Assembly: GCA_024229495.1 (NCBI GenBank)
Contig: JAAESJ010000240.1
Location: forward strand, 1-32,148
Source: Verrucomicrobiaceae bacterium
GTDB taxonomy: Bacteria; Verrucomicrobiota; Verrucomicrobiia; Verrucomicrobiales; DEV007
Direction: 5' to 3'
DNA: 32,148 nt
Positions 26,429 to 32,148 of the stretch are shown piece by piece. The notes below the pieces were generated by a model. That model was not told the DNA's origin and did no database searches. It saw only the letters and a program-made list of their open reading frames with translations. The position numbers were made by a program, and so were the translations under genes. Positions within the stretch are counted from its first letter, which is position 1. Each line of letters starts with the position of its first letter.

Positions 26429-27148
26429 TCAGTTATCAGAATCTGACCCGCCCTCATCGTCTGCAAGAAGGTCCGGGCGATTCTCGGCGGTTCTCTCAAG
26501 CGCACGATTCCGCTTCCACTCGGCAATCTTCTCGTGATGACCGGACAACAGGATCTCAGGCACCTCCATTCCCTCAAATTCAACCGGCCGGGTATAACAC
26601 GGCGCCTCAAGGATTCCTTCATCATGGGCAAAAGACTCCTCCTGCGATGAACGCTCATCACCAAGGACACCGGGAATGAGTCTGGTCACCGAATCTACAA
26701 ATACCGCGGCAGCAACCGCCCCGTTAGTCAGCACATAGTCGCCGATTGAGATTTCATCATCAACCAACGCCTCCACCACCCGGTGATCAATGCCCTCATA
26801 ATGCCCGCACAGGATGACTAGGTGGGAACAATTTCCCGCATAATCACGCGCCATGGACTGTTGCAACCGTCTTCCCTGGGGAGTCATTAACACCACGCGC
26901 GTTTCCTTCCGTCGGAGTTCACGCACCGCGGAAAAAAATGGCTCCGGCTTCATCACCATACCTGGTCCTCCTCCATAGGGTTCATCATCAACCTTGTGAT
27001 GCCGGTCCAGGCTCCATTTACGCAAATCGTGAACCTTAAGCTCAATAATCCCGCCACTTACAGCCCGACCGATAATGCTTTCTGAGAGCGGACCCCGAAC
27101 AACTTCAGGAAAGATCGTCAAAATATCGATTTCAAGCTGGCGCTTCAT
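26429..27148 (-). CDS. trmD: tRNA (guanine-N1-)-methyltransferase
   Basis: TrmD adds the m1G37 methyl group to tRNAs with G36-G37, preventing +1 frameshifts, notably at proline codons. It carries a knotted SPOUT fold: YGGGPGMVMKPEPFF near the N-terminus, LCGHYEGIDHRVVEALVDDE in the SAM-binding knot, and SIGDYVLTNGAVAAAV. The C-terminal part includes PCYTRPVEFEGMEVPEILLSGHHEKIAEWKR, the tRNA-contacting domain. The ATG at 27148 is chosen because a GGGGAG stands five bases upstream; a GTG one codon earlier is too close. The gene begins 27 bases after the prfB stop on the same strand. The usual neighbours rpsP, rimM and rplS are absent. Confidence 0.96.
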   Translation of the reverse strand: MKRQLEIDILTIFPEVVRGPLSESIIGRAVSGGIIELKVHDLRKWSLDRHHKVDDEPYGGGPGMVMKPEPFFSAVRELRRKETRVVLMTPQGRRLQQSMARDYAGNCSHLVILCGHYEGIDHRVVEALVDDEISIGDYVLTNGAVAAAVFVDSVTRLIPGVLGDERSSQEESFAHDEGILEAPCYTRPVEFEGMEVPEILLSGHHEKIAEWKRNRALERTAENRPDLLADDEGGSDSDN

Positions 27149-27175
27149 CACTGCTCCCCAAAAGAAAACAACAGG

Positions 27176-28295
27176 CTAGTCCTTATCAACGGTCTGTCCA
27201 CGCAACTTGGCTCCTATAAAACCATCAAGGGCACCATCCATCACATCATTAACGTTACTGGTCTCAAAGCCGGTACGGTGATCCTTAACCATCTGATAAG
27301 GCTGGAAAACATAAGAACGAATCTGGCTTCCCCAGGCAATCTCGCCCTTCTCACCGTATACCCGCTCCATTTCCGCACGCTTCTTGTCCTCCTCAAGTTG
27401 AAAGAGCTTTGCCCGGAGCAATTGCATGGCTACCGCCCGGTTCTTGTGCTGGCTGCGCTCGGCACTGCAACGAATAATAATACCTGAAGAGTAATGCTTT
27501 AGAATCACTGCGGTTTCCACCTTGTTAACATTCTGCCCGCCCTTGCCCCCGCTGCGGGTTGTCGTGATTTCATATTCCTTCTCGTCAATCTCGATTTCCC
27601 CGTCATCCTCAAGTTCAGGAACCACATCAACACTGGCAAACGAGGTATGGCGACGGGAGTTAGCATCAAAAGGGGAAATCCTCACCAGTCGGTGCACACC
27701 ACATTCAGTCCTCAGGTAACCGTATGCGTTCTCCCCAATAATACGAAGCGTTGCCGAGCTCACTCCTGCCTCGTCATGTTCCTTGTACTCGACAATCTCA
27801 ACATTAAATCCCCTGCGTTCCGCCCAGCGCTGATACTGCCGCAGCAACATCTCGGCCCAGTCACAGGCCTCGGTACCGCCAGTACCGGCCTGAACAGTCA
27901 GGAAACTGTTCTTATCGTCGTTTTCCCCGGAAAGCAGCAACTCGAGTTCCAGTTCATTGAGTTGTCTGCTTACCTCCTGAAACTCTTTTTCAACCTCTCG
28001 GGCAGACTCAACATCCCCTTCCTCCCGTGCAAACACGATCAGCTCATCAATGTCAGCCACTCTGGATTCCAACCCACTGAAAGTCTTTATCCTCTTGGTG
28101 ATGGCAGCATGCTTCCCGGATATCCTGATTGCCCTCTCATTGTTGTCCCAGAATCCGGGCTCCGACATCTCCCCCTCAAGATCAGTTATCTCAGCTTTCA
28201 ACTTGTCCAAGTCAAAGATACCTCCGAAGCTGACCGATAAGCGATTTCAGAGAATCGGTATCGAAAGCTTGGAGGTCATTGGAAAGTGTATCCAT
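27176..28295 (-). CDS. prfB: peptide chain release factor 2, with programmed +1 frameshift
   Basis: RF2 releases peptides at UGA and UAA. The main frame contains [16 protein letters not shown] (SPF-type recognition region) and [20 protein letters not shown], where GGQ triggers hydrolysis. This frame has no ATG start near its 5' end. A second frame starts with ATG at 28295 and encodes 27 codons, ending LRRYL, before TGA at 28214-28212. At that point GGAGG-TAT-CTT-TGA-C reproduces the classic RF2 autoregulatory frameshift site. Shifting +1 at CTT joins the frames into a 372-residue protein, the family's usual size. The stop is therefore programmed and not a mutation. trmD follows; recO diverges upstream. 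Confidence 0.95.
28211..28225 (-). promoter_or_regulatory. prfB programmed frameshift signal
   Basis: Read on the minus strand, GGAGG (28225-28221), TAT, CTT (28217-28215), TGA (28214-28212) and C make up the full element. The Shine-Dalgarno-like GGAGG lies three bases before the CTT slip codon, the spacing that promotes +1 slippage. Low RF2 slows reading of UGA and raises frameshifting, giving autoregulation. Confidence 0.93.
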
Positions 28296-28344
28296 GGGCA
28301 ACTACTGTAGCCAGTAAGACGAAAGCGTGCAACCCGGAAGCCAG

Positions 28345-28878
28345 ATGGATAAATGCAAGGGCACAATAATCCGCCGAACACCGCTTACTGAATCTAGCCT
28401 GATCATCAATTGGTGCACGGAGGATCATGGAATACTCAAGACCGTGGCCAAGGGCGCACGCCGTCCCAAAAGTCCATTTGCCGGCAAGCTCGACCTTTTC
28501 TGTGAGGCGGAATTCGCCATCACACGCAGTAAGAAATCTGACCTGCACCCGTTGCGTGAACTTTCACTGACCTCTTTGCGCTCCGGGTTGAGGAAAAGTT
28601 ACCTGCAAACCTTGGCGGCCACCTATTTTGTGCAGCTGCTCAGCATGGTTACCGAACCCGAAACGCCTATTCGTTCCTTGAACGACCTGCTCAATCGTGC
28701 TCTCAACCACGTTGAAAACACCGTTCCGGACATGAAAGCCATCCTTCATTACGAGAAACAAATGACACAACTGCTTGGAATTCTTGAGCCCGGGCAACCT
28801 CCTGCGAAAAATCTTGAGCAGGCAGGCCATCGCTTGCCCAAAACCCGCACAGAGTTATTCCGCCTTATTGAGCATTAA
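28345..28878 (+). CDS. recO: DNA repair protein RecO (short form)
   Basis: RecO anneals DNA and, with RecR/RecF, loads RecA on SSB-coated gaps. The ATG at 28345 gives 177 residues, preceded by GGAAG; a GTG at 28327 is an alternative. The N-terminal OB fold is clear (CKGTIIRRTPLTESSLIINW, then GILKTVAKGARRPKSPFAG and LDLFCEAEFAI). A helical region follows (SYLQTLAATYFVQLLSMVTE, HYEKQMTQLLGILEPG). The protein is well short of the usual 230-250 residues and lacks the CxxC zinc-finger pairs found in many RecO proteins. It reads as a natural short form, because the C-terminus RTELFRLIEH looks like a proper end. It is divergent from prfB. Confidence 0.87.
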   Translation: MDKCKGTIIRRTPLTESSLIINWCTEDHGILKTVAKGARRPKSPFAGKLDLFCEAEFAITRSKKSDLHPLRELSLTSLRSGLRKSYLQTLAATYFVQLLSMVTEPETPIRSLNDLLNRALNHVENTVPDMKAILHYEKQMTQLLGILEPGQPPAKNLEQAGHRLPKTRTELFRLIEH

Positions 28879-29084
28879 TTTGCGGCAATCCTGCATGAGG
28901 CGGCAGAAGGATGCGTCTTTACAAAGTAATGCGGCACAATACGTCATTTTTTGCATGGTAATTATTATAATTAATTATAATTGATAATATTTATCTAAAA
29001 TAGAGGCAATTCATCTGGTCATAAGCAGAGAAAAGATTAGCTTTAGATAAGTTCCTCTAACCCTCAAAACACACCCCCTATTAG

Positions 29085-29984
29085 ATGAGTCACAAAAACC
29101 AAACCAGCGTATTAAAAGTTCTCCTCGATCGAGTGCAAGCGCTCCAGGACGACAATAAGCATAGCGAAGCGGCCATCAGTGCGCAGACGGCAATTGAAAC
29201 TGCACGCCGAACTGTGGAAACTGATTCTGCCGCGATTCCGCAACTGATCACTGCGCTCGAGATGCTGGGCAACCTGCGCCGGGAAGAAGGAGAGTACCCC
29301 CCTGCCGAGGGACTTTACCTGGAAGCCCTGCAACTTGCCGAAACAAGCGAGGTTTCGGCCAACCAACTTGCTCGGCTAAAGAGCAGCCTGGCCGCAGTGT
29401 ATGACTTTAGCCAGTTGCCGGAATCGGCCATTCCCCTCTATCAACAATCGATAGAACTCTTTGAGTCAATGAATCCTCCTGCTGAACTGGACGTGGCACA
29501 TTTGTGCAATAATCTCGGCATGATTTATAAAGAGAGCGGGGACTTTGAGAAGGCTGAAGACAATTATCTCAAGGCACTGGAAATACTCGAGAGGGTCTCG
29601 GGCAGGGAAAATACCGATGTCGCCGGTGTATACAATAACCTGGGAGCCCTCCATCAGACATCGGGATACAATGGGCAGGCACGCGAAATGTATAACCAGG
29701 CACTGGAAATACATAAGGAAGTAAGCGATCCAAGGCATCCTGACCTCGGGCAATCTTACGGTAACCTTGCCACCGTACTGCACGAGCTTGGCGAGAATGA
29801 CCAAGCCCTCAAGAACTACCAGGCTGCCATCCGGGTTCTCGAATCAAACCTGTCGGAGGACACCAAGACCTTTTCCATCGTGTTGGCCAACTTCGCATCG
29901 CTGATGCGCGATTTGGGCAAAGAGCGCAAAGCTCTCTCCATTGAAAAACGCGCGAACAAAATTCTGCGACGTTCCTCTGCTTAA
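29085..29984 (+). CDS. cytoplasmic TPR protein (kinesin-light-chain-like repeats)
   Basis: This 299-residue protein consists almost wholly of tetratricopeptide repeats of about 42 residues. Clear repeats are TALEMLGNLRREEGEYPPAE, CNNLGMIYKESGDFEKAEDN, YNNLGALHQTSGYNGQAREM, YGNLATVLHELGENDQALKN and LANFASLMRDLGKERKAL. There is no signal peptide or membrane segment, so it is probably a cytoplasmic protein-binding adaptor. No catalytic domain is attached. It is preceded by a 206-base AT-rich gap (28879-29084) with no gene. That gap holds TTGCAT and TATAAT 19 bases apart, a weak promoter candidate. It converges on the glycosyltransferase gene, with only 14 bases between the stops. Confidence 0.87.
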   Translation: MSHKNQTSVLKVLLDRVQALQDDNKHSEAAISAQTAIETARRTVETDSAAIPQLITALEMLGNLRREEGEYPPAEGLYLEALQLAETSEVSANQLARLKSSLAAVYDFSQLPESAIPLYQQSIELFESMNPPAELDVAHLCNNLGMIYKESGDFEKAEDNYLKALEILERVSGRENTDVAGVYNNLGALHQTSGYNGQAREMYNQALEIHKEVSDPRHPDLGQSYGNLATVLHELGENDQALKNYQAAIRVLESNLSEDTKTFSIVLANFASLMRDLGKERKALSIEKRANKILRRSSA

Positions 29985-29998
29985 ACCCGGGCTTCTCT

Positions 29999-30949
29999 TC
30001 ATGGCAGGCCGGCAATCAGCTTCTTCCAGGCTTGCACCTCCTCTTCCGGGGCGAAAAGAGGAGTGAGTTTCCGGCAGCTTTGGAACAACTCCCCAAGGAA
30101 ACCATCTTCATTCTCGACCCGGGTAAGGAGTGCTGCCAGGCCGGCTGCATCACCAACCGGGAACAAGCCGCCATAATCATCGCCCACAAGCCCCGTGATT
30201 CCATCCACCCGGGTAGCAATAACCGGCGTGCCCTCGGTGATTGCCTCGCCGATGACCCTGCCAGCACCCTCGTTCCTGGAAGTCACCAGTAACATGTCAC
30301 TCTGGGAAATAAGATCCCTCGACTCGGCCGGGTTTAATCCGCCGAGCCATTCATAACGTGGGTTACCCGCACTTTCCTCTCTTGCCCGATCATCGCTTCC
30401 ACAATCCAGGGGAAAACCGGCATGGCGAACATATGCCCTGGAGCGCGCCGGCAGCAGGTTGAGCGCGGCTGGCGCCAGGAAGGGATCTTTCACTGCGCGC
30501 AGGTTTGCCACCACCGCGACATTAAACACACCCGGGTCCATTTCTAAGGTTGTCGCGCGACGGGAGGGCTTTACTCCCTGCACAATGACTTGAACCTTAT
30601 CATGAAGGGCATCCGGAATCCTTTGCACCGCTTTACCCTGTAGAGCCACAAGTCGGTCCGCCATGCGCATTGACTGCAGGGATAAGTCAGATGCCACCGG
30701 GTAAATGTCTGTGCCGGTCAGGATCACAACAATCCTTGAGCCCGGGTTGTTGCGTGAGAAAGCCTCAATCTCAGGATGCATTTTTTCTGCATTGAGGGCG
30801 ACCAGTAATCCGGCATGCCTGCCAGCGCAGCTGCTGCTTAATTCCACCTTGTGACCCAGTGCAAGGAGAACTTCCTTCCACTGCTCTGCAGAGCAGGCAT
30901 TGCCGGTGACAGCATCCGCCCTCTCCGGATAGACTATAAGGACATCCAT
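29999..30949 (-). CDS. senB: SenB-like glycosyltransferase (TIGR04348-type, selenosugar synthase family)
   Basis: This is a 316-residue GT-B glycosyltransferase. The N-terminal domain has GNACSAEQWKEVLLALGHKV, LLVALNAEKMHPEIEAF, VVILTGTDIYP and ADRLVALQGKAV. The C-terminal domain has VANLRAVKDPFLAPAAL, YEWLGGL, LLVTSRNEGAGRVIGEAI, GTPVIATRVDGITGLVGDDY and GLFPVGD. This order of motifs, especially LTGTDxY, ADRLVxLQ, LRxVKDPF and GDDYxGxFPVGD, matches my recollection of the family containing SenB. SenB joins selenophosphate to a UDP-sugar to form a selenosugar in selenoneine synthesis. The usual partners SenA (an EgtB-like enzyme) and SelD are absent from the window, so the substrate here is uncertain. 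The start is ATG at 30949. Confidence 0.72.
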   Translation of the reverse strand: MDVLIVYPERADAVTGNACSAEQWKEVLLALGHKVELSSSCAGRHAGLLVALNAEKMHPEIEAFSRNNPGSRIVVILTGTDIYPVASDLSLQSMRMADRLVALQGKAVQRIPDALHDKVQVIVQGVKPSRRATTLEMDPGVFNVAVVANLRAVKDPFLAPAALNLLPARSRAYVRHAGFPLDCGSDDRAREESAGNPRYEWLGGLNPAESRDLISQSDMLLVTSRNEGAGRVIGEAITEGTPVIATRVDGITGLVGDDYGGLFPVGDAAGLAALLTRVENEDGFLGELFQSCRKLTPLFAPEEEVQAWKKLIAGLP

Positions 30950-31048
30950 TCCCCTTTCTGATACTCAAGGAAACGGCGAAGTGCCAAGGATTATTCGTGG
31001 TCTCTGCCCCTATAGTGTTAGAATATATATAGTTTAAAAAATGAAACC

Positions 31049-31249
31049 ATGAATCTTGGAGTCCAGTTATTTAATCTATCGATCATCGTAACCTTAATAG
31101 CTTTCGGCTTTGGGATATATCGATTAAGCATTGCAGTTAAAGAAAAAGGTAAGGGTAAAAAGAATTTTATTCTGACATTTATACCATTTTTGATTGTACT
31201 AATCGGCGTTTGGTTCTGTTACAACTTGGCCATTTCAATAGCTTATTAA
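31049..31249 (+). CDS. small two-helix membrane protein, unknown
   Basis: This is a 66-residue ORF with two hydrophobic segments (about residues 7-29, LFNLSIIVTLIAFGFGIYRL, and 40-62, FILTFIPFLIVLIGVWFCYN). They flank a lysine/glycine-rich loop (VKEKGKGKKN), which should be cytoplasmic. The base composition is more AT-rich than its neighbours. An earlier ATG nine bases upstream stops after three codons, so the ATG at 31049 is the usable start. No family is recognised. It stands alone between senB (divergent) and the HAD gene (110 bases on). Charge distribution and helix lengths favour a real gene, but conservation is unknown. Confidence 0.6.
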   Translation: MNLGVQLFNLSIIVTLIAFGFGIYRLSIAVKEKGKGKKNFILTFIPFLIVLIGVWFCYNLAISIAY

Positions 31250-31293
31250 CCCCTTTGCCACACACCCTGAGCCATGATTCATAGCACCTGGTG

Positions 31294-31309
31294 CCAGACA
31301 ATTGTCTGG
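31294..31309. promoter_or_regulatory. perfect 16-bp palindrome upstream of the HAD gene, candidate operator
   Basis: CCAGACAA is followed directly by its exact reverse complement TTGTCTGG, with no spacer. It ends 51 bases before the HAD-gene ATG. There is no T-run after it, so it is not a standard terminator. A binding site for a dimeric regulator is the simplest reading. Confidence 0.4.
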
Positions 31310-31360
31310 TAACTGCATCTTGCTGCCCGGCTTTTCACGCCATACCCTCATCCAGTAAAA

Positions 31361-31954
31361 ATGGACATTCCCAAAGGTAACTTCGAAGGCTTCATCTTCG
31401 ATCACGATGGTACTTTATCACTCTCCATGCACGTGCACTTCGATGGCTGGATCGACTCCTTCCGAAAAAACGGCGGCAACTTCGAGTTTACCCGTGAGAT
31501 TGCCCAGTCATACGCAGGCGTCGGCATGCACGACACGGTGGAGATCCTCAACGAGCGCTATGGTTGCAGCATGAACCCGCAACAAGTGGTCAAGGATCAG
31601 GAGGCTTACTTCTTTGCAAACCTCGACAAGGTCATGCCCTTCGAACCGGTAGTGAATTTTGCCCGCATGCAGACTGCTGAAGGGAAACCTATTTCCGTCG
31701 CCTCGGGAGGAGTTCGGGAAACGGTAATACGAACAATGGAAGCAGTGGGAATTGCGGATTTGTTCAGGATTATCGTCACTCAGGATGACGTGAAGCACAG
31801 CAAGCCCGCTCCCGACCTGTTCCTTCTGGCCGCGGAGCGCATGGGGGTTGCCCCTGAAAAGTGTTTGGTCTTTGAGGACAGTCACCTGGGAATTGAAGCC
31901 GCGAATCGCGCCGGTATGGCAAGTTGCCTTGTTCAGCCGGAGGATCCGGCTTGA
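31361..31954 (+). CDS. HAD-superfamily phosphatase (beta-phosphoglucomutase/YqaB-like)
   Basis: This 197-residue cytoplasmic HAD hydrolase probably dephosphorylates a small sugar phosphate or similar metabolite. Motif I is FIFDHDGTL, with nucleophile Asp14 and acid/base Asp16. Motif II is SVASGG, the motif III lysine lies in KHSKPAPDLFLLAAE, and motif IV is VFEDSHLGIEAA. A helical cap follows motif I, with the HFDGW segment resembling the DGTLADTMPLHYKAW region of YqaB-type fructose-1-phosphatases. All catalytic residues are present. The exact substrate cannot be read from sequence. The next gene converges on it and is unrelated. Confidence 0.87.
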   Translation: MDIPKGNFEGFIFDHDGTLSLSMHVHFDGWIDSFRKNGGNFEFTREIAQSYAGVGMHDTVEILNERYGCSMNPQQVVKDQEAYFFANLDKVMPFEPVVNFARMQTAEGKPISVASGGVRETVIRTMEAVGIADLFRIIVTQDDVKHSKPAPDLFLLAAERMGVAPEKCLVFEDSHLGIEAANRAGMASCLVQPEDPA

Positions 31955-31997
31955 AGCAAGGCAAAATGATCGGCGGATAACAGGTCAGTAAAGTCAA

Positions 31998-32148
31998 CTA
32001 GGCCAGAATTTCCTTCACCACCCTCGCCTCCTCAACGCCGGTAAGTCGCTGATCAAGCCCCTGGTAACGGAACGTGAGCCTCTCATGGTGAATACCGAGC
32101 TGGTGCAGAATGGTTGCGTTCAGGTCTCGGATATGAACCGGGTCCTCA
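31998..32148 (-). CDS. DUF1501 family protein, C-terminal end (partial)
   Basis: The minus strand is open from the window edge to TAG at 32000..31998, giving 49 complete residues. They include [33 protein letters not shown] and the terminal VVKEILA. This is the characteristic C-terminus of DUF1501 (sulfatase-like) proteins, which are abundant in Planctomycetota and Verrucomicrobiota and often lie beside DUF1549/DUF1553 genes. The rest of the gene lies outside the window. Confidence 0.85.
   Translation of the reverse strand, partial: EDPVHIRDLNATILHQLGIHHERLTFRYQGLDQRLTGVEEARVVKEILA

Noticed and set aside
28212-28214. In-frame TGA near the 5' end of prfB that could mark a pseudogene
   Set aside because: It is the programmed frameshift stop: the GGAGG, the spacing and the CTT-TGA-C context are all present and both frames join to a full-length RF2.
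28951-28981. TTGCAT...TATAAT promoter ahead of the TPR gene
   Set aside because: The spacing of 19 is poor and the region is so AT-rich that -10 matches are expected by chance; noted only as a weak candidate.

Overview
The window is a bacterial chromosome segment, most likely from a member of the Verrucomicrobiota or a related PVC-group bacterium. This is inferred from a DUF1501-type C-terminus at the right edge, secreted TPR and PQQ beta-propeller proteins, and a 581-residue RNA-binding-like protein whose layout I recall only from Verrucomicrobiota. No database was consulted. GC is moderate, genes are densely packed on both strands, and most starts lack a Shine-Dalgarno sequence. I see no insertion sequence, prophage, CRISPR array or resistance island, and no gene-free stretch longer than about 230 bases.

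Left part (1-8.8 kb). A minus-strand run holds an OmpH/Skp-like periplasmic chaperone, scpB and pheA (chorismate mutase/prephenate dehydratase). Diverging from it are an 894-residue secreted HEAT/TPR protein and a secreted PQQ-type beta-propeller protein. Facing these is ilvD, which carries a histone-H1-like Lys/Ala/Pro N-terminal tail encoded by 21-bp tandem repeats.

Middle (8.9-20.6 kb). serA is followed on the opposite strand by a hybrid sensor kinase whose phospho-acceptor histidine appears to be replaced by glycine. Next come polX, then plsY and gpsA (glycerol-3-phosphate production and acylation for phospholipids), the 581-residue RNA-binding-like protein, a membrane-anchored coiled-coil protein, and an APS kinase fused to a degenerate ATP-sulfurylase-like domain.

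Right part (20.6-32.1 kb). A minus-strand argC-argJ-argB-argD-argF cluster takes glutamate to citrulline, with a terminator-like hairpin between argJ and argB. Upstream of it, on the plus strand, is tRNA-Pro(GGG), which lies next to trmD, the methyltransferase family that modifies G37 of such tRNAs. Then come prfB with a complete programmed +1 frameshift site, recO, a TPR protein, an isolated SenB-like selenosugar-synthase glycosyltransferase, a 66-residue membrane protein, a HAD phosphatase and the end of a DUF1501 gene.

Most of the window is housekeeping metabolism. The unusual items are the IlvD tail, the pseudo-sulfurylase/APS kinase fusion, the kinase without its histidine, the uncharacterised 581-residue protein, the orphan SenB and several perfect palindromes at gene boundaries.
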